DNA of 18,050 nucleotides. Source: Bacilli bacterium. GTDB lineage: Bacteria > Bacillota_I > Bacilli_A > RF39 > UBA660. Positions 7,230 to 14,512 of the stretch are shown in pieces (the first letter of the stretch is position 1; each line of letters begins with the position of its first letter). Where the stretch lies: positions 1 through 18,050 of the forward strand of contig JAQVVC010000013.1 in the NCBI GenBank assembly GCA_028699175.1, read 5' to 3'. The notes beneath the pieces are model-generated. The model was not told the origin of the DNA and made no database searches. It saw only the letters and a program-made list of their open reading frames with translations. A program made the translations under genes and the position numbers.

Positions 7230-9338
7230 ATGAAAAAAGAAGTTATAAATATATTAAATGATAAGAAAGATGCCTTAGATATAATTGTGATAAATGATTT
7301 ATTGAATTTAAAAACCAGTGATCAATTAAAAGAATTACAAACCGAATTAGATAATCTAATAAAAGAACATATTTTATATAAAACTAAAAAAGATAAATAT
7401 ATATTATATAAAAATCTATCTAATATTAAAGTTGGAAAATTGAGTATTAATAAACAAGGTAATGGCTTTTTATTATTAGATGAAGATGATTTGTATATCA
7501 ATTATAATAATTTAAATAACGCTACTAATGGAGACATAGTTCTTGCTGAAACTTTTTTATACAATAATAAAATTGAAGGTAAAATAATAAAAATATTAGA
7601 AAGAAATACCAATAATTTAATTGGAACAATCTATTTTAACAATAATGAGGCAATCTTGAAATTAGATGATGATCGAAAAAAAATAGATATAATATTAGAA
7701 AAAAATAGTTTAGATAATTGTGTTGATGGGACAAAAGTATTAATAAATACTACTAAAGAATTAGGGAATAATCGATATTATGGTCGAGTTATTAAGATAA
7801 TTGGGCATAAAGATGATCCGACTGTAGATATAAAAACAATTGCTTATAAGTATAATTTTTTCGAAGAATTTAGTAAAGAAGCAATGAATCAAACAAATAA
7901 TATTCCTGAAGAAGTTAATGAAAAAGATTTAATTAATAGAAAAGATTTAACTAAAGAAATAATAATGACTATCGATGGTGATGATACTAAAGATATCGAT
8001 GATGCTTTAAGTTTTAAATATGAAAATGGTATTTATCATTTGGGTGTTCATATTGCTGATGTCAGTAATTATGTAACTAAAGATAGCCCTCTTGATATTG
8101 ATGCATTTCAAAGAGGTACTAGTTCTTACTTAGCAAATTCAGTAATTCCAATGTTACCACATAAATTATCTAATGGTATTTGTTCATTAAATCCAGATGT
8201 TATAAGATTAACTATTTCATGTGTAATGCAAATAAATGAAAAAGGAAATGTAATTGATTATGATATTTTTCCTTCTTATATAAAATCTCAAAAAAGAATG
8301 ACTTATAAAAAAGTAAATGATATTTTGATGAGAAATATTGTTGCTGAAGATTACAAGGAATTTGAAAAAACTTTAAAAGAAATGAATAAACTAGCTAAAA
8401 TATTAAGACAATATAAAATAAATCGTGGTTATATTGATTTTGATATTGATGAACCTAAATTAATAATTGATGAAAAAGGGAAATGTATCGGGGTTGAAAG
8501 AAGAGAAAGAGAAGATGGAGAAAAGTTAATTGAAGATTTTATGATTGCTGCAAATGAAACTGTTGCTACTCATATAAGCAATATGAATTTACCTTTTATT
8601 TATCGAGTACACGGCACTCCAAAACCAGATAGAATCGATTCCTTTATTCAATTAGTGAATTTAATGGGCTATAAATTAATTGGTAAATTTACAGACCTTA
8701 AACCATCATCGATGCAAAAAATATTATCACAATTAAATGATAAACCAGAATTTGATGTATTATCATCAATATTATTAAGAAGTATGCAAAAAGCCGTTTA
8801 TTCAAGTGAAAATATCGGTCATTTCGGTTTGGGTAGTAAATGTTATACTCATTTTACAAGTCCTATTAGAAGATATCCAGATTTAATAGTTCATAGATTA
8901 CTAAAAGATTTTATTTTTGAATCTAAAATCGATAATGAAACCATAAAAAAATGGGAAACTATTTTACCGGAAATTGGTATTCAAACTTCTTTAAGAGAAC
9001 AAGAATCAGTTGAAGCTGAAAGAGAAGTAGATGATATGAAAATGGCTGAATACATGGAAAGCCATATTGGAGAAATATATAATGGTATAATATCAGGAGT
9101 AACTATGTTTGGTTTCTTTGTTCAACTTGAAAATCTTATTGAAGGATTAGTCCATGTAAATACTTTAAAAGGTGATTATTATAACTATGTTCCCGAGTTA
9201 ATGTCTTTAATTGGATCTCAAAGTAAAAAGAAATATCGATTAGGAGATAAAGTAACAATTAAAGTTATCGCAGCTAGTAAAGAAGCTAAAACAATTGATT
9301 TTGATATTATAGGTGATGATAATAATGGAAATAAATAA
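7230..9338 (+). CDS. rnr: Ribonuclease R
   Basis: Processive 3'-to-5' exoribonuclease that degrades structured RNA and, with SmpB-tmRNA, clears mRNA from stalled ribosomes. Domain order: N-terminal winged helix (about 1-60), two cold-shock/OB domains (about 65-205), the RNB catalytic domain with the acidic motif IDGDDTKDIDDAL (residues 248-260) and HFTSPIRRYPDLIVHRLL, then a C-terminal S1 domain (about 627-700, GEIYNGIISGVTMFGFFV). The length of 702 residues is at the short end for the family, with no Lys-rich tail after S1. The ATG has a consensus AAGGAGG 8 nt upstream. It overlaps smpB by 14 nt, so the two are translationally coupled, which fits their joint role in trans-translation. Confidence 0.95.
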   Translation: MKKEVINILNDKKDALDIIVINDLLNLKTSDQLKELQTELDNLIKEHILYKTKKDKYILYKNLSNIKVGKLSINKQGNGFLLLDEDDLYINYNNLNNATNGDIVLAETFLYNNKIEGKIIKILERNTNNLIGTIYFNNNEAILKLDDDRKKIDIILEKNSLDNCVDGTKVLINTTKELGNNRYYGRVIKIIGHKDDPTVDIKTIAYKYNFFEEFSKEAMNQTNNIPEEVNEKDLINRKDLTKEIIMTIDGDDTKDIDDALSFKYENGIYHLGVHIADVSNYVTKDSPLDIDAFQRGTSSYLANSVIPMLPHKLSNGICSLNPDVIRLTISCVMQINEKGNVIDYDIFPSYIKSQKRMTYKKVNDILMRNIVAEDYKEFEKTLKEMNKLAKILRQYKINRGYIDFDIDEPKLIIDEKGKCIGVERREREDGEKLIEDFMIAANETVATHISNMNLPFIYRVHGTPKPDRIDSFIQLVNLMGYKLIGKFTDLKPSSMQKILSQLNDKPEFDVLSSILLRSMQKAVYSSENIGHFGLGSKCYTHFTSPIRRYPDLIVHRLLKDFIFESKIDNETIKKWETILPEIGIQTSLREQESVEAEREVDDMKMAEYMESHIGEIYNGIISGVTMFGFFVQLENLIEGLVHVNTLKGDYYNYVPELMSLIGSQSKKKYRLGDKVTIKVIAASKEAKTIDFDIIGDDNNGNK

Positions 9339-9756
9339 TAAAAAAGCCTATTATGATTATTATGTTGAAAAAGAACTTGAATCTGGCATTGTCTTAAAAG
9401 GCACAGAAATAAAATCAATTCGTAAAGGAAGTGCTGATTTAAAAGATTCATATGTCATAATACGAAATAATGAAGCTTTTATTATAAATATGTATATTGC
9501 TAAATACGAAGAAGGTAATCGTTTTAATCATGAAGAAAGAAGAACTAGAAAATTATTACTCCATAAAAGAGAAATTGTTAAATTAAAAAGTGAAATTATT
9601 AAAGATGGTTATACTATTATTCCTTTAAAATTATATTTAAAAGCAGGAAAAGCTAAAATATTAATTGGTGTTTGTAAGGGGAAGCATCTTTATGATAAAA
9701 GAGAAACAATTAAAAAAAGAGATCTTGAAAGAGAAACAAGACAATATGAGTATTAA
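9325..9756 (+). CDS. smpB: SsrA-binding protein SmpB
   Basis: Partner protein of tmRNA that delivers it to ribosomes stalled without a stop codon. At 143 residues it shows the family core: NKKAYYDYYVEKELESGIVL, GTEIKSIRKGSADLKDSY, KAGKAKILIGVCKGKHLYDK and the helical tail RETIKKRDLERETRQYEY that enters the decoding centre. The start is ATG 9325, with AGGTGA at 9311-9316 spaced 8 nt upstream; the earlier in-frame GTG 9313 and ATG 9316 overlap that site. It overlaps rnr upstream and the amidase gene downstream (11 nt). The tmRNA gene often found after smpB is not in this window. Confidence 0.94.
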   Translation: MEINNKKAYYDYYVEKELESGIVLKGTEIKSIRKGSADLKDSYVIIRNNEAFIINMYIAKYEEGNRFNHEERRTRKLLLHKREIVKLKSEIIKDGYTIIPLKLYLKAGKAKILIGVCKGKHLYDKRETIKKRDLERETRQYEY

Positions 9757-11587
9757 AAAAATATTAATTTATTTAATTCTTTTTCTATGCTTTTGTAACA
9801 TAAAAGTAGAAGCTGTAAATAAAGCCGTAATTGATATTACAAAAACCGATATTACGGAGTTAAGTAGGGCTTTAGATCTTGAAATAATAACTAGCGAAGA
9901 ATTAGTAAATCTATATTTAGATCGTATTAATGAATATGATAAAAATTATAAAGCAATTATTACTATCAATAAAGAAGCTGTAAAAGAAGCTAAAAAATTA
10001 GATCAAGAAAGAAAAGAAGGTAATGTTAAATCTTTATTACATGGGATTCCTATTATTGTAAAAGATAATATTGATGTTAAAGGAATGCCGACAACGGCAG
10101 GTGCTAAAGCATTAAAAGATAATTATCCTAATAATAATTCCTTTGCAATCCAAAAGTTAATTGATGCCGGAGCTATTATCCTATCTAAAGCTAATATGAG
10201 TGAGTTTGCTTTTTCAGCTCGGGTTTCTAATAGTAGTTTTGGGGCAGTCAGAAACGCATATAATTTAGATTATAGCCCTTATGGTTCAAGTGGCGGTTCA
10301 GCTGTTTCTGTAGCAGCATCTTTTGCAGCAGCAGCTTTAGGAACAGATACTAATTCTTCTATAAGACTACCTGCTGCAGCAAATAACTTAGTTGGTTTAA
10401 GGCCGACTATAGGTTTAATTAGTAAATCAGGTGTATTACCATATGACCCTGAAAGAGATACCATAGGAACCTTAACTAAAAATGTATCAGATACTATTAT
10501 ATTAATGAATATTATTAATGGTTACGATAAAAATGATGAAAAATCTATCAATCAAGATCAAAAAACTTATAAGGCAAATAAATTAGATTTAGAAGGAATA
10601 ACAATAGGTGTACCTACTGATTTTTTATATGGCTCAAATGAAAATAACTTAATTGAAAACAAAGAAACATATTTAGAAATAAAATCATTAATGGAAAAAG
10701 CAATTGATAATTTGAAATCAAAAAAAGCTCACATTATTTTTTTAGATGATTATTATAATTATAGTACAAGTAATTGGTCTTCAAATACATTAAGTGGATC
10801 AATGTTTTGTAATGCTTTTAATAAATATATAAAAAACACAAATAGTGATATAAGGGACTTTCAAACTTTAGCTACTAGTTATGGTATAACAACTAATCTA
10901 GAAGGACAAGTAACTGACTGTGACAAAAATATCGATATGAGTAAAAAAAATGCTTTTAAAAAAGATTATAAAAATTATATAACGAGTATTATGAAAGAGA
11001 ATAATATTGATGTCATAGCATATCCCGCTAGTAAAAATAAATTATCAAAATTTAATGATATTGTTTCATTAATAAACTTATCATCACATGCACCATCTAC
11101 TATAAATTTTCCGGCTATAACTCTTCCTTTAGGATTTGATAAAGATGAATTACCTTACGGGATTGAATTTATGGCTCCATATAATGAAGAAGAATTATTA
11201 TTAAATGTTGCATCCATATATGAAAAAGATTATTTAGAAGTTAAAACACCAAAAATTGCTCCTTCTTTATATGAAATATCAAATAAAGTAGAAAAGTTAG
11301 TTACTAATTATCAAAAAATTGCTCAAAAAAACAGTAAATATTCTTTTGAGAAAGAATGGTTAGAAGAAGTCAGAGTATATTTTAGAAAATATTCTTCTAG
11401 TGATGAAATAAATAATCAAGCTGAAACATTAAATCTTAAATATCAAACTAATAAAGGATATACAATCTTATTAACCGCCTTGTTGTTTTTACTTAAATTA
11501 ATATTTATAACTATTTTAATTATTATAATCATTTTTATCACAACAAGATTTAAATTTAAAATAAAAAGATCAAGAAGAAGACATTAA
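9746..11587 (+). CDS. Secreted, membrane-anchored amidase-signature enzyme
   Basis: Serine hydrolase of the amidase-signature family; the substrate is unknown. From ATG 9746 the product is 613 residues: a signal peptide (1-23, MSIKKILIYLILFLCF…VEA), the amidase domain (about 35-500), a polar region, then one C-terminal helix (about 572-600) ending in a Lys/Arg-rich tail. The catalytic triad is visible: Lys106 in IVKDNID, cis-Ser181 in GSSGGS, and nucleophile Ser205 in GTDTNSSIRLPA. The usual motif is GGSI; here it is NSSI. The layout implies a catalytic domain outside the cell, held to the membrane at its C-terminus. The gene overlaps smpB by 11 nt. The start has a poor ribosome binding site. 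ATG 9692 has AAGGGGA upstream but would put 18 mostly charged residues before the signal peptide, so 9746 is preferred and coupling to smpB likely. Confidence 0.88.
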   Translation: MSIKKILIYLILFLCFCNIKVEAVNKAVIDITKTDITELSRALDLEIITSEELVNLYLDRINEYDKNYKAIITINKEAVKEAKKLDQERKEGNVKSLLHGIPIIVKDNIDVKGMPTTAGAKALKDNYPNNNSFAIQKLIDAGAIILSKANMSEFAFSARVSNSSFGAVRNAYNLDYSPYGSSGGSAVSVAASFAAAALGTDTNSSIRLPAAANNLVGLRPTIGLISKSGVLPYDPERDTIGTLTKNVSDTIILMNIINGYDKNDEKSINQDQKTYKANKLDLEGITIGVPTDFLYGSNENNLIENKETYLEIKSLMEKAIDNLKSKKAHIIFLDDYYNYSTSNWSSNTLSGSMFCNAFNKYIKNTNSDIRDFQTLATSYGITTNLEGQVTDCDKNIDMSKKNAFKKDYKNYITSIMKENNIDVIAYPASKNKLSKFNDIVSLINLSSHAPSTINFPAITLPLGFDKDELPYGIEFMAPYNEEELLLNVASIYEKDYLEVKTPKIAPSLYEISNKVEKLVTNYQKIAQKNSKYSFEKEWLEEVRVYFRKYSSSDEINNQAETLNLKYQTNKGYTILLTALLFLLKLIFITILIIIIIFITTRFKFKIKRSRRRH

Positions 11588-11619
11588 TATTTGCTATTAT
11601 TATTTTCAAATAAAAAGTT

Positions 11620-11707
11620 ATTAACTGTGCATATAATACAGTTTTAAACAAATATATTTAACTATGTAAGGATAGAAAACAATAATGATTTTGAACATAG
11701 TTCAAAA
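11620..11707. promoter_or_regulatory. Alternating half-sites and palindrome upstream of the response regulator
   Basis: Four copies of A(C/T)AGTT alternate in strand: minus at 11623-11628, plus at 11638-11643, minus at 11660-11665, plus at 11697-11702. They form inverted repeats AACTGT/ACAGTT (9-nt gap) and AACTATGT (11660-11667)/ACATAGTT (11695-11702). The last copy lies within a perfect palindrome TTTTGAAC-ATA-GTTCAAAA (11689-11707), centred about 48 nt before the predicted transcription start. ACAGTTAA resembles the half-site known for staphylococcal AgrA. The first inverted repeat could instead be a weak terminator for the amidase gene, but no T-tract follows it. Binding of the neighbouring regulator here is inference. 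Confidence 0.45.
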
Positions 11708-11710
11708 AGG

Positions 11711-11739
11711 TTTTAAGTTTTAGATAAATAGTGTATAAT
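11711..11739 (+). promoter_or_regulatory. Response-regulator/kinase promoter with weak -35
   Basis: A perfect TATAAT at 11734-11739 has only TTTTAA (11711-11716) at 17-nt spacing as a -35. A palindrome ends 3 nt upstream of that hexamer. A good -10, a poor -35 and an adjacent operator are typical of an activator-dependent promoter. The start codon is 36 nt beyond the -10, longer than for the housekeeping genes here. Confidence 0.45.
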
Positions 11740-11775
11740 GTATTGTATATTATATTGCATGAACGGATTGATAAT

Positions 11776-12483
11776 ATGATCAAATTTATCTTAGTTGATG
11801 ATGACCATGAATTAAGCTCAAAAATTGTTAAGATTATTGAAAAAAAAATATTTAAAATTAATATAGAATATTGTATTGAAAGATTTTCTTCATATAATCA
11901 CTCTCTTCAAAAAGTAATTGATGACTGCTCAGTTCAAAAAGTATTTATATTGGATATTAATTTAGGTGAGTCAATATCCGGATTAGAAATTGCTAAAAAA
12001 ATAAGAAAAAATGATTGGGATAGTGAAATTATTTTTATAACTAATCATGATAAAATGTTTGAAAATGTTTATCGGAATATCTTTAAAGTATTTGCTTTTA
12101 TAGAAAAGTTTATATCTTTAGAAGAAAGATTAGAAGAATGTATTATTTCTATAATAAATCAAAAATCAGATTTTGGTAAATTTTGCTTTTCTAATAGTAA
12201 AATAGATATTCAAATATATTATAAAGATATTATTTATATTTATAGGGATACTGAAGATAGAAAATTGATTATTAAAACAACTAATAACAAATTTATAATA
12301 AACATGTCTATTAAAGACATTTTGAAAAAATTAGATAATAGATTCAAACAAATTCATAGAGCTTGTGTTGTAAATACCGATAGAGTTAATATGTATAATT
12401 GGCCTAAAGGATATTTTATATTAGATACAAATGAAAAAGTTGATATGTGTTCAAAAAAATATAAGGTCAATATAGATGAATAA
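11776..12483 (+). CDS. LytTR-family response regulator (AgrA-like)
   Basis: Two-component response regulator, presumably phosphorylated by the kinase encoded next to it. The receiver domain (about 1-125) has the acidic cluster DDD at 8-10, phospho-acceptor Asp60 in VFILDINLG, Thr89 in FITN and Lys111 in FIEKF. A LytTR DNA-binding domain follows (about 133-235) with IYYKDIIYIYRD, FKQIHRACVVNTDRV and KVDMCSKKYK, as in AgrA, ComE and VirR. The length of 235 residues is typical. ATG 11776 begins the receiver fold directly; its ribosome binding site (ACGGATTG) is weak. An in-frame GTG at 11731 is rejected because it sits upstream of the -10. It overlaps the kinase gene by 8 nt. The order is regulator then kinase, the reverse of agrC-agrA. 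Confidence 0.9.
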   Translation: MIKFILVDDDHELSSKIVKIIEKKIFKINIEYCIERFSSYNHSLQKVIDDCSVQKVFILDINLGESISGLEIAKKIRKNDWDSEIIFITNHDKMFENVYRNIFKVFAFIEKFISLEERLEECIISIINQKSDFGKFCFSNSKIDIQIYYKDIIYIYRDTEDRKLIIKTTNNKFIINMSIKDILKKLDNRFKQIHRACVVNTDRVNMYNWPKGYFILDTNEKVDMCSKKYKVNIDE

Positions 12484-13741
12484 TATATATGAAATTCCTT
12501 TTTTTCTTACTTCCGTATTAACGGTTTTAGTGCTAGTATTTTGTTATCGATATTTCTTAGAAAATAATAAAAAAATAGGAATCTACCAATGGATAATTAT
12601 AATTATTATCGCATTTTTTATTATGCAAAATAATTTACGAGAAGATATGTTTTTAAAATCAGTTATGATTCTAATATTAAATTTTTTGCTTTCCTATGCA
12701 ATTTTCCAAGAATCTATTTTTAAAACTATTCATATGGTCTTATTCATAAGTATTATATCAATTTTTACTGATTTAGTATTATCGATTTTAATTATTAATG
12801 TGGTTCCAGATATTAATTATTTTAATACTCGTATGCAATTAAATAAAATTATTTTTTCTATTATTGTTTGTTTTAGTTTTTATTTTATATGTCGAATTCC
12901 TTTTTTAAAAAAATTAGCTATAGTTTTATTATTAATTATTGAAAACAAAAAGAACAATATAATTATGTTATATTTAATATTTGCAATAATTGCTACGCTA
13001 TATACTATTTATATCTCTCATATTAATACTTATATTTATTTATTAATAGTTTTAATTATTATCTTTATTTTAATGACTAGTTCATTATATTTTAAAGAAA
13101 AATATAAAAATAGTTTGTTAAAAATAAAAAATAAAAATTTAATTGAAAATCAAATACTGTTTAATAGATACATGGAAGATTATCGTATATTAAGACATAA
13201 TTTATTAAATGATTTAATATTTATTAAATCAATATGTTCTGCTGAAACTCAAGAAATAATTAATGAAAAAATATCTAAATATAGTGTCTTGCCTAAAATA
13301 TTGTATAATTTAAATACTGTACCCGAAGGATTGCAGGGAATCATATACTTAAAATCAAGTATAGCTAGAAACTCAGGTATTTATTTTTATATTGATAATT
13401 TTTCAAAATATAATTATAAAAATTTAAGTAGTAAAATATATGTAGATTTATGTGAAATTATCAGTATATCAATAGATAATGCAATAGAAGCAAGTATAAA
13501 TACAAAAGATAAAATTGTTTATTTAAATTTATTAGAAGAAGACCATTATTTATATATTGATATTATTAATACTTTTTCTAATGACATCAGTATCGATGAA
13601 ATAGGAAATCTAAATTACAGTACCAAAAAAAGAAATAGTGGATTAGGTTTATATTATATTATTAGTTTAAATAGAAAGATCAAAATTAAGAAGCGAATCA
13701 GAGATAATTTATTTAAAATATCTATAATTATAAAAAAATAA
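12476..13741 (+). CDS. AgrC-like peptide-sensing histidine kinase
   Basis: Membrane sensor kinase of the AgrC/GHKL type. The N-terminal half (about residues 8-205) is a run of six or seven hydrophobic helices with short loops, the usual peptide-pheromone sensor module. The cytoplasmic half has the H-box EDYRILRHNLLND with His241, N-box ISIDNAIEAS with Asn335, and a minimal G-box NSGLGLYYI near 387-395. The length of 421 residues matches AgrC. ATG 12476 overlaps the regulator stop codon (ATGAATAA) with AAGG 9 nt upstream, indicating coupled translation. The likely ligand is the product of the agrD-like gene that converges on it. Base composition is even more AT-rich than the neighbours, as expected for a hydrophobic protein. 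Confidence 0.9.
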   Translation: MNNIYEIPFFLTSVLTVLVLVFCYRYFLENNKKIGIYQWIIIIIIAFFIMQNNLREDMFLKSVMILILNFLLSYAIFQESIFKTIHMVLFISIISIFTDLVLSILIINVVPDINYFNTRMQLNKIIFSIIVCFSFYFICRIPFLKKLAIVLLLIIENKKNNIIMLYLIFAIIATLYTIYISHINTYIYLLIVLIIIFILMTSSLYFKEKYKNSLLKIKNKNLIENQILFNRYMEDYRILRHNLLNDLIFIKSICSAETQEIINEKISKYSVLPKILYNLNTVPEGLQGIIYLKSSIARNSGIYFYIDNFSKYNYKNLSSKIYVDLCEIISISIDNAIEASINTKDKIVYLNLLEEDHYLYIDIINTFSNDISIDEIGNLNYSTKKRNSGLGLYYIISLNRKIKIKKRIRDNLFKISIIIKK

Positions 13742-13761
13742 GGTTAGTTAGACCTTATTTT
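13735..13761. terminator. Bidirectional terminator shared by the two Agr operons
   Basis: AAAATAAGGT (13735-13744) pairs perfectly with ACCTTATTTT (13752-13761), a 10-bp stem with loop TAGTTAG. On the minus strand it is followed by a run of seven T (13738-13732); on the plus strand by TATT. The stem contains the kinase stop codon (13739-13741) in one arm and the AgrD stop codon (13757-13755) in the other, so the 3' ends of both convergent transcripts share this one hairpin. Confidence 0.85.
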
Positions 13762-13859
13762 ATTAAAGATTGAGGACATTCTGGCTCTTCAAAAAACCAA
13801 AGAAATGAAGCAAGAGATGCGCCTGTGGAAGCCCCGATTGTAGCGATTAGTTCTATCAT
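13755..13859 (-). CDS. agrD: AgrD-like autoinducing peptide precursor, 34 residues
   Basis: Short gene read from ATG 13859 with AAAGGAG (13873-13867) 7 nt upstream, 18 nt after agrB. N-terminal leader MIELIATIGASTGASLAS (1-18) is amphipathic and rich in small residues; then FLWFF (19-23); then the acidic tail EEPECPQSLIK (24-34), which aligns with the DEVEVPKEL-type tail that AgrB recognises in AgrD. In the family AgrB cuts before this tail and links the new C-terminus to a Cys (rarely Ser) five residues back. Here that position is Phe19; the nearest nucleophiles are Ser18 and Ser15. Of its 102 coding bases 40 are G or C, above its neighbours, and it uses codons such as GGG, GGC and TCC. Identity rests on size, tail, partner gene and position. 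Confidence 0.85.
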   Translation of the reverse strand: MIELIATIGASTGASLASFLWFFEEPECPQSLIK

Positions 13860-13877
13860 ATAATCAACTCCTTTCAT

Positions 13878-14474
13878 CTATTTAAATTCATAATTTAAAT
13901 AATTTTTATAATTGGTATTCGTAATTTTATATAAAAAGGGAGATATTAAAAGACTTTGATAAAAAAGAACAAGGATTAATATATTTGAATATATATCGTT
14001 TAAAGTAAATATACCAATAATATAAATTAGTATCGTTATTAAACTAAATTTTTTTAATTTATTTCTTTTTGTTTGGTTTATCAAAGGCCTTTTAGGCGTA
14101 TCAGCTGGGCTATATAATAAAAAAGTAACAAAAAAATATATTGAAAAAATTATTTTTATAAAAATATTAAGAATTAACATATCTGCAATAAGAGGAATCC
14201 CTACAAAAGCTATACTAGAAACTATAAGGCATCCCAAGCTTGATTTAGCATGAAGTCCAAAACTAAAACTTCTTATTATTACATAAGAGATAAAAAATAT
14301 TACAAATTCTTGAAATATGCCTAATAAAAGACTTATAAATAAATAGAATAAAGATCTTGAAATAATAATGTATAAAGCACTAATTCCATATCTTATTTCT
14401 TGTAATTTAATATCATCATATTTATTTTCTTTTTGTATTAAATTGATTAATTTATTAATAATTATATTTTTCAC
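13878..14474 (-). CDS. agrB: AgrB-like accessory gene regulator peptidase
   Basis: Membrane cysteine endopeptidase that processes the AgrD precursor and forms the cyclic signal. At 198 residues it has about five or six hydrophobic helices and the catalytic pair His75 and Cys82 in SFGLHAKSSLGC, with the same 7-residue spacing as His77/Cys84 of staphylococcal AgrB. The proline-rich loop PADTPKRPL (near 125) is also typical. The start is GTG 14474, preceded by GAGG 8 nt upstream. It ends 18 nt before agrD, and both are on the strand opposite to the sensor genes, so the classic agrBDCA order is split into two convergent operons. The closest relatives may be clostridial AgrB or FsrB-type proteins; the sequence alone does not decide. 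Confidence 0.93.
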   Translation of the reverse strand: MKNIIINKLINLIQKENKYDDIKLQEIRYGISALYIIISRSLFYLFISLLLGIFQEFVIFFISYVIIRSFSFGLHAKSSLGCLIVSSIAFVGIPLIADMLILNIFIKIIFSIYFFVTFLLYSPADTPKRPLINQTKRNKLKKFSLITILIYIIGIFTLNDIYSNILILVLFYQSLLISPFLYKITNTNYKNYLNYEFK

Positions 14475-14512
14475 TTCAAATACCTCGATAATAAATTATC
14501 ATTTTTTGTCGT

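Noticed and set aside
11685..11723. A 12-codon plus-strand ORF before the response regulator, with AAGGA upstream
   Set aside because: The spacing to AAGGA is 12 nt, it overlaps the palindrome and lies upstream of the regulator's -10; nothing supports translation.
11731..11775. GTG 11731 as the response-regulator start
   Set aside because: It would begin upstream of the TATAAT at 11734-11739 and add 15 residues before the receiver fold.
13755..13859. Cys28 of AgrD (in EPECP) as the thiolactone Cys
   Set aside because: It lies in the acidic tail that aligns with the AgrB recognition segment and is normally removed; the signal should end before it.
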